Assembly (NCBI GenBank): GCA_016125425.1
Contig: WGLT01000013.1
Span: forward strand, 1-64,000
Direction: 5' to 3'
Origin: Alphaproteobacteria bacterium
GTDB taxonomy: Bacteria; Pseudomonadota; Alphaproteobacteria; Caulobacterales; Parvularculaceae
DNA: 64,000 nucleotides
Shown here: in pieces, positions 51,945-60,381 of the stretch
Layout: every line of letters begins with the position of its first letter
Position numbering within the stretch: position 1 is the stretch's first letter
Program-made: the position numbers and the translations under genes
Notes under the pieces: generated by a model
The model's database searches: none
What the model was told of the DNA's origin: nothing
Seen by the model: the letters and a program-made list of their open reading frames with translations, nothing else

Positions 51945-52793
51945 GTGAAGTTCGCCGGCACCAAGGATTATGTCGCCACTGACGATCTCAAAATCGCGGT
52001 CAACGCCGCCGTCACCCTGGAGCGGCCGCTTCTGGTGAAAGGCGAGCCGGGCACCGGCAAAACCGTTCTCGCGATCGAAGTCGCCAAGGCTCTCGGCGCG
52101 CCGCTCATCGAGTGGCATATCAAATCAACAACGAAGGCTCATCAGGGCCTCTATGAATATGACGCGGTCGCGCGCCTACGCGACGGCCAGCTCGGCGATG
52201 AACGCGCGCGCGATGTGCGGAACTATATCAAGCGCGGAAAACTCTGGGACGCTTTCGCTGCTGAAAAGCGCCCCGTCCTTCTCATCGATGAAATCGACAA
52301 AGCCGATATCGAATTCCCCAATGATCTTTTGCAGGAACTCGATCGGATGGAGTTTTTCGTTTACGAGACCCGCGAAACCGTCAAAGCGGCGCAGCGACCC
52401 GTCGTCATCATCACTTCAAACAACGAAAAGGAACTGCCGGACGCATTTTTGCGCCGCTGCTTCTTCCATTACATCCGCTTTCCCGATCCGGACACCATGG
52501 CTCAGATCGTCGAGGTGCATTTTCCCGGCATCAAGAAGCGACTCGTCGCTGACGCATTGAAGATCTTTTATGAAATCCGCGACATCCCCGGCCTGAAGAA
52601 GAAGCCGTCAACTTCGGAACTGCTTGATTGGCTGAAACTTCTGATGGCCGAGGATATCGGCGAAGACGTCCTGAAGGAGCGCGACCCGAGGAAGATCATA
52701 CCGCCGCTGCACGGCGCGCTGTTGAAGAACGAGCAAGACGTGCACCTCTTCGAACGTCTCGCCTTCCTCGCGCGCCGCGAGGGCGTTCAATAG
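51945..52793 (+). CDS. MoxR-family AAA+ ATPase
   Basis: This 282-residue ATPase has Walker A GEPGTGKT (33-40) and Walker B VLLIDEIDKA (111-120). The sensor 1 region is VVIITSNNEKELPDAFLRRC, and HYIRFPDPDTMAQIVEVHF follows. MoxR ATPases act as chaperones, usually with a von Willebrand factor A partner encoded next door. GTG 51945 is preferred (GAGGA ribosome-binding site, family-typical KFAGTKDYVATDDLK start); ATG 51927 or 51930 is possible. Here the next gene is an alpha/beta hydrolase and no vWA gene is seen in the window. Confidence 0.9.
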   Translation: MKFAGTKDYVATDDLKIAVNAAVTLERPLLVKGEPGTGKTVLAIEVAKALGAPLIEWHIKSTTKAHQGLYEYDAVARLRDGQLGDERARDVRNYIKRGKLWDAFAAEKRPVLLIDEIDKADIEFPNDLLQELDRMEFFVYETRETVKAAQRPVVIITSNNEKELPDAFLRRCFFHYIRFPDPDTMAQIVEVHFPGIKKRLVADALKIFYEIRDIPGLKKKPSTSELLDWLKLLMAEDIGEDVLKERDPRKIIPPLHGALLKNEQDVHLFERLAFLARREGVQ

Positions 52794-52795
52794 AG

Positions 52796-53644
52796 ATGAC
52801 GGCGCGCCGGATTGACGCGAACGGTTTGTCCCATTTCGTTTGCGACGACGGTCCGGAAACCGCGCCCGCGATCGTTCTCCTTCATGGTTATCCGGACTCT
52901 TCGGCGATGTGGAGCGGCTTCGTGCCGCGACTTACGGCCGGGGGTTTTCGCGTCATCGCGCCGGACCTTCGCGGGTTTGGCGAGACCGACATGCCGGCGC
53001 GCCTCAAGGATTATGACATCGAGACCGGCGCCGCGCCGGACGTCATCGCCATTCTCGACGCGCTCGGCGTTGAGCGCGCGCATCTTGTCGGTCATGATTT
53101 CGGAGCCGTCGTCGCCTGGACGCTCGCCATTCGGCGGCCGGATCGGTTCAGAACGCTCGCCGCCCTCTCAGTCGGACATCCGCGCGCCTTCATGACCGCG
53201 GGCGCCGAGCAAATAGGCAAGAGCTGGTATATCGGGCTGCACCTTCTGCCGGGCCTCGCCGAAGCCGCGTATCGCCTCGATGACTGGCGCCCTTTCAAGC
53301 GTTACTGCGCGGGCCATCCGGACATCGACGCAGCGGCGGAGTTGCTCAAGCGGCCGGGACGCCTCACCGCCGGCCTCAACTGGTACCGCGTCAACGCCAA
53401 TCCGCTGCGCATGATCAAAGCGCGCCGATCGCAGGAGGACGCCGCCGTGCGCATTCCTACCCTCGGCGCATGGAGCGCGCTCGATCAATTTCTGGGCGAA
53501 GCGCAAATGAAAAATTCGCGCGAATTTGTCGCCGCGCCATGGCGTTACGTTCGAATCGAAGGCGCGCGGCACTGGCTGACTCATGAACAACCCGAACGCC
53601 TCGCCGCCCTGCTTTTCGAGCATTGGGGCGCAAGCGAGCCCTGA
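52796..53644 (+). CDS. Epoxide-hydrolase-like alpha/beta hydrolase
   Basis: The 282-residue protein has the oxyanion motif LLHGYPDSSAMW (28-39) and the elbow HLVGHDFGAVVAW with Asp101 as nucleophile. It also has RGFGETDMP and a C-terminal base His in GARHWLTHEQPE. An aspartate nucleophile points to epoxide hydrolases or haloacid/haloalkane dehalogenases rather than serine esterases. HGYP and the cap sequence favour epoxide hydrolase. The ATG starts two bases after the MoxR stop, so they are probably co-transcribed, but a functional relation is unproven. Confidence 0.87.
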   Translation: MTARRIDANGLSHFVCDDGPETAPAIVLLHGYPDSSAMWSGFVPRLTAGGFRVIAPDLRGFGETDMPARLKDYDIETGAAPDVIAILDALGVERAHLVGHDFGAVVAWTLAIRRPDRFRTLAALSVGHPRAFMTAGAEQIGKSWYIGLHLLPGLAEAAYRLDDWRPFKRYCAGHPDIDAAAELLKRPGRLTAGLNWYRVNANPLRMIKARRSQEDAAVRIPTLGAWSALDQFLGEAQMKNSREFVAAPWRYVRIEGARHWLTHEQPERLAALLFEHWGASEP

Positions 53645-53796
53645 GCCGGCGCGGGGGCTGGCCCTTCAGCCCGCCTTGGGTCACAATCAGCGCGGGTTCG
53701 CGGCGGACGGCCTGTCGGCGGAGTGGGTATAGGGGCGCTTGCATGTTGGTTGCGGCGGTAATGCGTTCGCAGTGTTGCGCGGCGTAGGGGGACGGA

Positions 53797-54789
53797 ATGG
53801 AACAGCTCGTCAATCAACTGCCATTCCTGCTGCTTTTGATTATTCTCTTCATTCTGCCTGCTTTGGCGCGCCAACAAAGGAACGCTGAAATTGAGCGCCG
53901 CTTCGCACGCATTCAACGCAAACGAAAATCGCGTCTCATAACGCTGGTCCACCGCCTGGAGCCGATGGGTTTCCTCGGCATCGCCAATCTTCGCTATATC
54001 GATCTGAATGACGCTGAAGATATTCTCGAAGCGATCCGCAAAACGCCGCCGAACACGCCGCTCGAGATCGTCCTGCACACGCCAGGCGGGCTGGTCCTTC
54101 CAGCGGTGCAAATCGCCCGCGCGATCAAAGCGCATAAAGGTCGAAAGACGGTTTTTGTTCCCCACTACGCAATGTCAGGCGGAACCTTGATCGCGCTTGC
54201 AGCCGATCAGATCGTTCTCAATCCGCACGCTGTGCTCGGCCCTATCGACCCGCAAATCGGCGGCCTTCCCGCTGCGTCGATCATCCGCGTCGCGAAATCC
54301 AAATCAGTTGACGCCGTGGACGATTATACGCTTGTTCTCGCCGATCTCGGACAGATGGCGATCGACCAGCTTGAGGCGACCGCGCGCGAGCTTCTGGAGG
54401 GAACCGTCCCGCCTGAGAAAGCGGCGGAGATAGCCCGTCAGCTCGCGATGGGTCGCTGGACCCACGATTATCCGATCGAGGCGAACGAGGCGCGCAGCAT
54501 GGGCCTTAATGTCAGTAACGACATGCCGGAAGACATCATGGACCTGATGGCGCTCTTCCCGGAGACGGTTAAACGCACCTCTGGCGTGCGATGGTTCGAC
54601 GCCGCCCGGGCCTTTTTCAAGAAGCCCCAGCCGACAGCGGAAAGCACGCCGTTCACGGGATATCAGCCCGGACCAGGCGCGCGCAGCTTCAGCTACGGCC
54701 CGTGGGATCCGCGCGACCTGCGCCCGCACGGCGTCCCCGGCCCCGCGCCGAGCGATTTGCGCGAGAACCAGAGCGTTCGCAGACGTTAG
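53797..54789 (+). CDS. Membrane-anchored Clp-fold serine protease (SDH/SDH-Sah family)
   Basis: This 330-residue protein has an N-terminal membrane helix (6-23) and a Clp/crotonase-like fold domain. The strand-loop LEIVLHTPGGLVLPAVQIAR forms the oxyanion hole, and Ser127 in HYAMSGGTLIALAAD is the likely nucleophile. DQIVLNPHAVLGPIDPQIGG follows. This matches the SDH family (Pfam PF01972) of membrane proteases. The C-terminal 60 residues are Pro/Gly/Arg-rich and probably disordered. Substrates are unknown. Its 150-bp upstream gap to the hydrolase gene holds no gene I can support. Confidence 0.85.
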   Translation: MEQLVNQLPFLLLLIILFILPALARQQRNAEIERRFARIQRKRKSRLITLVHRLEPMGFLGIANLRYIDLNDAEDILEAIRKTPPNTPLEIVLHTPGGLVLPAVQIARAIKAHKGRKTVFVPHYAMSGGTLIALAADQIVLNPHAVLGPIDPQIGGLPAASIIRVAKSKSVDAVDDYTLVLADLGQMAIDQLEATARELLEGTVPPEKAAEIARQLAMGRWTHDYPIEANEARSMGLNVSNDMPEDIMDLMALFPETVKRTSGVRWFDAARAFFKKPQPTAESTPFTGYQPGPGARSFSYGPWDPRDLRPHGVPGPAPSDLRENQSVRRR

Positions 54790-54804
54790 ACGCCTTGAGC
54801 CGCG

Positions 54805-55731
54805 TCATCCCTGGACGGGATCGAGCCAACCCCATTTGTCCTCGGTTTCGCCGCTGAAGAGACCAAAAAAGGCGTTCTGAATCGCCTTCGTAACGGGGCG
54901 CTCCCCAGCGCCGACCGGGAGCCGGTCAACCGAGCGGACCGGCGTAATTTCGGCGGCGGTGCCGGTCAGGAAAATCTCATCGGCCGCATAGAGCATCTCG
55001 CGCGGGATCGTTTGCTCGACGACTTCGTAGCCGAGGTCGCGCGCAAGCGTCATCGCCGTATCGCGGGTAATCCCCCATAGTATGGAAGAGGCCGCAGGCG
55101 GCGTGATAATCCGGCCTTTCATGACGACAAACAGATTTTCCCCGGCGCCTTCGCTCACCGTGCCGTCGACGGAAAGGCCGATCCCTTCCGCAAAGCCGCG
55201 ATCTTTCGCCTCCATGCTGATCAGGCGGCTGGAAAGATAGTTGCCGCCCGCTTTGACGGCTGCCGGCATCGTATCCGGCGCGAGACGCCGCCAACTCGAC
55301 ACGCAAACGTCGATGCCGTTCTTGAGGCCTTCCTCCCCAAGATAGGCGCCCCAGGGGAAAGCGGCGATCGCCACTTCAGACGGACAATTCTGCGCGCTGA
55401 GACCGATCTCGCCATATCCCAAAAAGGCGAAGGGACGAATATAGGCTGAGCCGAGATCGTTTTGCGCGACGACGGCGCGGCAGGCCGCCATCAATTCCTC
55501 TACGCTGTAATCGACGCCGATCTTGTAGATGCGCGCCGAGAACTTGAACCGCTCGAAATGCTCTCGGTTTCTAAAGACGCACACGCCCTTATGCGGCGTT
55601 TTATAGGAGCGCATTCCCTCGAAGACGCTTGTTCCGTAATGAATACAATGAGACAGCAGATGCGTCGTCGCTTCGCGCCACGGAACCATTTCGCCATTGC
55701 GCCAGATGAGCCTGGTCTCTGTAATCGCCAT
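54805..55731 (-). CDS. ilvE: Branched-chain amino acid aminotransferase
   Basis: This 308-residue fold-type IV PLP enzyme interconverts Leu, Ile and Val with their 2-oxo acids. PLP Lys160 lies in PAAVKAGGNYLSSRLISMEA, and Glu in SEGAGENLFVV is the cofactor ligand. The N-terminus ITETRLIWRNGEMVPW and THLLSHCIHYGTSVFEGMRS is typical IlvE. FLTGTAAEITPV is the C-terminal signature. ATG 55731 begins the domain; a longer start lacks support. It is divergent from proB with about 108 bp between starts. Confidence 0.94.
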   Translation of the reverse strand: MAITETRLIWRNGEMVPWREATTHLLSHCIHYGTSVFEGMRSYKTPHKGVCVFRNREHFERFKFSARIYKIGVDYSVEELMAACRAVVAQNDLGSAYIRPFAFLGYGEIGLSAQNCPSEVAIAAFPWGAYLGEEGLKNGIDVCVSSWRRLAPDTMPAAVKAGGNYLSSRLISMEAKDRGFAEGIGLSVDGTVSEGAGENLFVVMKGRIITPPAASSILWGITRDTAMTLARDLGYEVVEQTIPREMLYAADEIFLTGTAAEITPVRSVDRLPVGAGERPVTKAIQNAFFGLFSGETEDKWGWLDPVQG

Positions 55732-55839
55732 GGGAGTCCCTTTCCTTGCTTGGACCGGCCGCCTCAGGCCGCGTAATCGGCGACACAATGCGCCCGAAAC
55801 CGAAAACCGCCCTTGGAGGATAGGCCGGCTGTCGTCAAG

Positions 55840-57039
55840 ATGCCAAAGATGAAGGATGAGAAGACCTTGACCGACGCCGCAATGATGCTCCGCAAAGCGC
55901 GCAGGACCGTGATTAAGGTCGGTTCGGCCCTGCTGGTCGGAAACGATGGCGGACTGCGCCGGGACCGGCTTGCGGCGATCGCGGCGGACATCGCAAATCT
56001 TCGAGCCCGAAACTGCGAGACGATTTTGGTCACGTCCGGCGCGATCGCCATCGGCCGCCAGCGACTAGGCCTGACGGGGCGGCTGCGCCTGGAAGACAAG
56101 CAGGCCGCGGCGGCGGCTGGACAGGCCCATCTCATCGAAGCATGGCAGGAGGCGTTCACGCCGCACCACATGGTCTGCGCGCAGATCCTTTTGACGCTCG
56201 ACGACGCCGAGGATCGCCGACGCTATCTCAACGCCCGCGCTACGATCGCCGCGCTGCTCAGACGCAAGGCATTGCCTGTCATCAACGAAAACGACACCGT
56301 TGCGACGAGCGAAATCCGTTACGGCGACAACGACCGACTGTCTGCGCATACCGCGCTCATGGCGGGCGCCGATCTCCTCGTTCTGCTCTCGGATATCGAC
56401 GGCCTCTACTCGGCCGATCCGCGCAAGGACCAAAGCGCGGAACACATTGCGTGCGTCGAGGATATCTCGCCTGCGATTGAGGCGATGGCTGGTCACGCCA
56501 ACATGACGAGAGGCGTGGGTTCCGGCGGCATGGCCACAAAGATCGCGGCTGCGAAAATCGCCGCCACGGCGGGGTGCGCCGTCGTGATCGCCGACGGCGC
56601 TGCGCCGGCGCCGATTGCAGCCATCGAAGCGGGACGCCGCGCAACTCTGTTTCTCCCTCATTCGACCCCCGAACGGGCGCGGCGCGCATGGATCGGGGGC
56701 CGGCTGAAACCTGCGGGCGCCCTGACAATCGATGCGGGCGCAGCGCACGCCCTGCTCCGCGGTGCGAGCCTGCTCCCATCGGGAATCCGAAAGGTGGAAG
56801 GACGCTTCCGGCGCGGCGACGCCGTCTCGGTGCTGGATGAATCCGGCGCGGTGCTGGGACGAGGACTGGTCGCCTATGACGAAGAAGAAGTCACGCGCAT
56901 CGTCGGCCGCAAATCCTCGGACATCGAAGCTGTCCTTGGCTATCGACGAGGCGGGGCGGTGATCCACAGGGACGACCTTGCCCTCGCCGTTCGCGGTAAG
57001 GATAAGAAGCGCGAGAGCGAGGAGAACGGATCGGCGTGA
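55840..57039 (+). CDS. proB: Glutamate 5-kinase
   Basis: ProB phosphorylates glutamate to open proline biosynthesis. From ATG 55840 the protein has 399 residues. The kinase domain has [54 protein letters not shown] and [17 protein letters not shown], then [21 protein letters not shown]-terminal PUA domain (about 305-399) ends with [17 protein letters not shown]. The first 15 residues are not conserved, so ATG 55849 is also possible. Its last bases overlap the proA start (GTGA). The ProB-ProA-MazG order with overlaps indicates one operon. Confidence 0.93.
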   Translation: MPKMKDEKTLTDAAMMLRKARRTVIKVGSALLVGNDGGLRRDRLAAIAADIANLRARNCETILVTSGAIAIGRQRLGLTGRLRLEDKQAAAAAGQAHLIEAWQEAFTPHHMVCAQILLTLDDAEDRRRYLNARATIAALLRRKALPVINENDTVATSEIRYGDNDRLSAHTALMAGADLLVLLSDIDGLYSADPRKDQSAEHIACVEDISPAIEAMAGHANMTRGVGSGGMATKIAAAKIAATAGCAVVIADGAAPAPIAAIEAGRRATLFLPHSTPERARRAWIGGRLKPAGALTIDAGAAHALLRGASLLPSGIRKVEGRFRRGDAVSVLDESGAVLGRGLVAYDEEEVTRIVGRKSSDIEAVLGYRRGGAVIHRDDLALAVRGKDKKRESEENGSA

Positions 57040-58298
57040 GCGAAACGGCGACGATAATGTCCGAACTTGGCCGGCGCGCGCGCGCAGCCGCCGAGACAGC
57101 CCGTCTCGCGGAACCGCCTCAAAAGACTGACGCCTTGCTCGCGGCGGCTGAAGCGATCGACCAGGCCAAAGCGGCGATTCTCGAGGCCAATGCAGCCGAT
57201 CAAGCCGCCGCCATGAAGGCCGGCGCTGCTGCGCCTCTGCTCGATAGGCTGCGGCTTGATGAGGCGCGCCTGGCTTCAATCGCGACCGCCATACGCGACG
57301 TCGCCCGCCTGCCTGATCCTGTCGGAGAAATTATTGAGCGCCGACAAAGGCCGAACGGGCTGGTCATCGAGCGCGTGCGAACGCCCATAGGCGTGATCGC
57401 AATCATATATGAAAGCCGCCCGAACGTGACTGCGGATGCGGCTGCGCTTTGTCTGAAGTCCGGCAACGCCGCGATCTTGCGTTCCGGCAGCGAAGCTTTC
57501 CGCACCTCGCGCGCCATCCATGCGGCATTTGTCCGCGGCCTTAAGGAAGCTGGTCTCGACGCCGACGTCGCACAACTCGTTCCAACGACCGACCGCGCCG
57601 CCGTCGGGGCCATTCTGTCCGGGCTTGACGGCGCCGTCGATCTCATCGTCCCGCGCGGCGGCAAGTCCCTCGTGGAGCGCGTCCAACGGGAGGCGCGTGC
57701 GCCGGTGCTGGGCCATCTCGAAGGTCTTTGCCACGTCTATGTCGATCGCAGCGCGGACCTGAACAAGGCCGTCGATATTGTCGTCAATTCCAAGATGCGG
57801 CGTACCGGCATTTGCGGCGCGGCCGAAACGCTTCTGATCGACAGGGCGCGGCTCGCCGAACTCTGGCCGCCGATTGCGGCGGCGTTGCGCGCCGCCGGCT
57901 GCGAAATACGGGGCGACGAAATCATCCGGTCGGCGGACCCGAAAGTCACGCCCGCATCCGAAGACGATTTCCATACCGAATTCCTCGATGCTGTCATCTC
58001 GGCGAAGGCCGTCGAGGGCGTCAACGGCGCCGTCCGCCACATCGCGGAATATGGCACGCATCACACAGAAAGCATTGTCGCCGAGGACAGGGCGGCCGCC
58101 GAAGAATTTCTCAAGCGCGTCGACAGCGCGATCGTTATACATAACGCGTCGACGCAATTCGCCGACGGCGGCGAATTCGGTCTCGGCGCGGAGATCGGTA
58201 TCGCGACGGGCAGGCTTCATGCGCGTGGCCCTGTCGGCGTAAACGAGCTGACCACATATAAAAACATCGTGCGCGGAACCGGACAGACACGCCCATGA
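57036..58298 (+). CDS. proA: Gamma-glutamyl phosphate reductase
   Basis: ProA reduces glutamyl-5-phosphate to glutamate-5-semialdehyde with NADPH. The protein has 420 residues from a GTG. The catalytic Cys260 is in [19 protein letters not shown], and the nucleotide-binding and substrate segments are [33 protein letters not shown] and [20 protein letters not shown]. All match aldehyde dehydrogenase-like ProA. It is coupled to proB and mazG by 4-bp overlaps. No adjacent proC is seen. Confidence 0.96.
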   Translation: MSETATIMSELGRRARAAAETARLAEPPQKTDALLAAAEAIDQAKAAILEANAADQAAAMKAGAAAPLLDRLRLDEARLASIATAIRDVARLPDPVGEIIERRQRPNGLVIERVRTPIGVIAIIYESRPNVTADAAALCLKSGNAAILRSGSEAFRTSRAIHAAFVRGLKEAGLDADVAQLVPTTDRAAVGAILSGLDGAVDLIVPRGGKSLVERVQREARAPVLGHLEGLCHVYVDRSADLNKAVDIVVNSKMRRTGICGAAETLLIDRARLAELWPPIAAALRAAGCEIRGDEIIRSADPKVTPASEDDFHTEFLDAVISAKAVEGVNGAVRHIAEYGTHHTESIVAEDRAAAEEFLKRVDSAIVIHNASTQFADGGEFGLGAEIGIATGRLHARGPVGVNELTTYKNIVRGTGQTRP

Positions 58299-59080
58299 GC
58301 GCAACAAACGAAATCGAACGACTGATCGCCATCATGGATAGGTTGCGCTCGCCGGACGGATGCCCCTGGGACCGCGAACAGACTTTTCGCTCTATCGCCC
58401 CCTATACGATCGAAGAAGCCTATGAAGTCGCCGACGCCATCGAACGCGGCGACATGACTGACTTGCGCGAGGAATTGGGCGATCTTCTCTTTCAGGTCGT
58501 CTTTCACGCGCGCATGGCGAAAGAGCGCGGCGCATTTGAATTCGTTGATGTCGCGGCGGCGATCAGTGATAAAATGGAACGGCGGCACCCACATGTGTTC
58601 GGGGAAGCTGACTTTCGGACCGCGGAAGAGCAGACAAAGGCATGGGAAGCGCAAAAGGCGGAAGAACGCAGCGCAAATGGCGCGGCGAGCCTGCTGGATG
58701 ACGTGCCGGTCGGGCTTCCCGGTCTGACGCGCGCGGTCAAATTGCAGAAACGCGCCGCACGGGTCGGATTTGACTGGCCGTCCGCCGGGCCGGTTCTTTC
58801 CAAGATCAAGGAAGAAATCGACGAACTGATGGAAGCCGCCGAAGCCGGCGATCAGGACTCCGTCGAAGATGAATTCGGCGATCTCCTCTTCGTGCTGGCC
58901 AACCTTTCCCGGCATCTCTCCGTCGACCCGGAAGCAGCGTTGCGGCGAACGAACGAGAAATTCGCGCGCCGCTTCCGTCACATAGAACGCCGACTCGCCG
59001 AGCGGGGCGTCGACATTAATGCGGCGAGCCTGGAAGAGATGGAATATCTCTGGACGGAGGCGAAGCAGCGCGAACGCTGA
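58295..59080 (+). CDS. mazG: Nucleoside triphosphate pyrophosphohydrolase MazG
   Basis: This 261-residue protein has two tandem MazG all-alpha NTP-PPase domains. The first has [20 protein letters not shown] and the metal motif [17 protein letters not shown]. The second has [19 protein letters not shown] and [18 protein letters not shown]. These EExxD/E-type acidic motifs bind Mg. MazG hydrolyses (d)NTPs to monophosphates and pyrophosphate, with roles in sanitising nucleotides and tuning (p)ppGpp-related stress. It overlaps the proA stop by four bases (ATGA). Confidence 0.94.
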   Translation: MSATNEIERLIAIMDRLRSPDGCPWDREQTFRSIAPYTIEEAYEVADAIERGDMTDLREELGDLLFQVVFHARMAKERGAFEFVDVAAAISDKMERRHPHVFGEADFRTAEEQTKAWEAQKAEERSANGAASLLDDVPVGLPGLTRAVKLQKRAARVGFDWPSAGPVLSKIKEEIDELMEAAEAGDQDSVEDEFGDLLFVLANLSRHLSVDPEAALRRTNEKFARRFRHIERRLAERGVDINAASLEEMEYLWTEAKQRER

Positions 59081-59089
59081 AAAGCCCCA

Positions 59090-59791
59090 TCAACCGCCAT
59101 AGCCTCCGAGCGGCCTCAATGGCTTTTGCAGCAGCCTGTAAATGGGCAAGAAAGCGACGGCGGTCGCCGCTTTGACCGCAAAATCCGAAATCATCCAATT
59201 GAACCACGGCGAATCCGAGGTCCAATAAGCGATCGGGAAGTAGAGCAGCGATTGCGCGCCGAAGCCCGAAAGAACGGCGAAGAGCGGCGCGCGCCACCAT
59301 TCTCCGCCGCCGCGAATAACGTCATAAACGCCGATTGCGAGATACTGGCCGACGAGCGCGCTGGAAACGAAAGCGACAACAAAGCGAACGCTCGGAAAGT
59401 CGCTCGTGCTGAGAATGGGCGCAAGATAGGATATCTCCGCAAAGCTTGCGATCGCAGCAAGCCCCCAAGCCGCTGTGACGGCGCGCGAAGCCTCATCTCC
59501 CCCGTACCGCCGCGTGAACAGGATAGCGAGAGGCGCGCCCGCGTTCATGATGAGAGCGCCGATGTTCAGCCAGTTGCTTGGCTTTAGCTCGGCGATGTCA
59601 AACAGGTGGTCGAAATTCCGGACAGGCAAATCGGCGGTCAAAAAGGATAGAAGCAGCACCGGAACGAGAAACGCCGCCAGAAGCGACATCCGGACCAGGC
59701 CGCCCGCGAAGGCGACAAGCTCCCGCTTGAAACGCTGCATCGGCGTTTCCTTAATCGGGCGTCGCTGTTCGACCGCGACCGAGACTTCCAT
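59090..59791 (-). CDS. VUT/QueT-like membrane transporter
   Basis: This 233-residue protein has about six membrane helices and the pattern of the VUT (YhhQ) family of putative queuosine-precursor transporters. Segments include PLAILFTRRYGGDEASRAVT, PSVRFVVAFVSSALVGQYLA, and near the C-terminus FNWMISDFAVKAATAVAFLP with IYRLL, which is characteristic. Cargo is inferred from the family only. The start ATG 59791 is used; ATG 59740 would still cover the membrane domain. It converges on mazG with 9 bp between their ends. Confidence 0.7.
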   Translation of the reverse strand: MEVSVAVEQRRPIKETPMQRFKRELVAFAGGLVRMSLLAAFLVPVLLLSFLTADLPVRNFDHLFDIAELKPSNWLNIGALIMNAGAPLAILFTRRYGGDEASRAVTAAWGLAAIASFAEISYLAPILSTSDFPSVRFVVAFVSSALVGQYLAIGVYDVIRGGGEWWRAPLFAVLSGFGAQSLLYFPIAYWTSDSPWFNWMISDFAVKAATAVAFLPIYRLLQKPLRPLGGYGG

Positions 59792-59890
59792 GCCCTCACC
59801 GCTCCGGAATCCGGCGTAGAATCGGACCCTCTCGACTCTTAACCGAGCCGGGCCGTTAAGGAAAATCCGGAAAAAGACTGGTCGGGCGCG

Positions 59891-60169
59891 TCAGGACGCT
59901 TTGGCCAGCGCCCGCTTCACTTTGCGCGCCGCAGGAGACAGCGCATCGTCCTTCGCCTTCATCAAATAGGCGTCAAGTCCGCCAACGTGATCCACAGTGC
60001 GCAGCGCCGCCGCCGTAATGCGGAATTTGAAGGCGCGGCCCAGCTTTTCGCTGTGCAACGTCACCTGGCACAGATTCGGCAGAAAACGCCGTTTCGTCTT
60101 GTTGTTGGCATGGGATACGTTGTGCCCGGTCATCGGGCCAGTCCCGGTAAGTTCGCAGCGGCGCGCCAT
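59891..60169 (-). CDS. rpmB: 50S ribosomal protein L28
   Basis: The 92-residue protein is a clear L28. It starts [20 protein letters not shown] and has [20 protein letters not shown], followed by a long basic helix. It binds the 23S rRNA in the large subunit. The alphaproteobacterial-type C-terminal extension ([10 protein letters not shown]) is present. The gene is divergent from the Suv3-like helicase gene, a recurring neighbourhood in alphaproteobacteria. About 100 bp separate it from the VUT gene. Confidence 0.97.
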   Translation of the reverse strand: MARRCELTGTGPMTGHNVSHANNKTKRRFLPNLCQVTLHSEKLGRAFKFRITAAALRTVDHVGGLDAYLMKAKDDALSPAARKVKRALAKAS

Positions 60170-60381
60170 GGCGGCAAATCCTGAACGGCAGGCGGCGCTG
60201 GGGCGCTCGCCCGGATGAATTGGAGCCGGTGCCTATAGAAGAGGCGTCTCCGGCCGTCAAGGCGGCCCCGAGGGGTTGGCTCGCGCGCCGAACGCCCCAT
60301 CTATGGGAAGCGGCGCCGTCTGCCATAGTGAGCCCCGGAGACCGACGCTTCGCCCAACCCCTTCCGGAACCACAATCGCCA

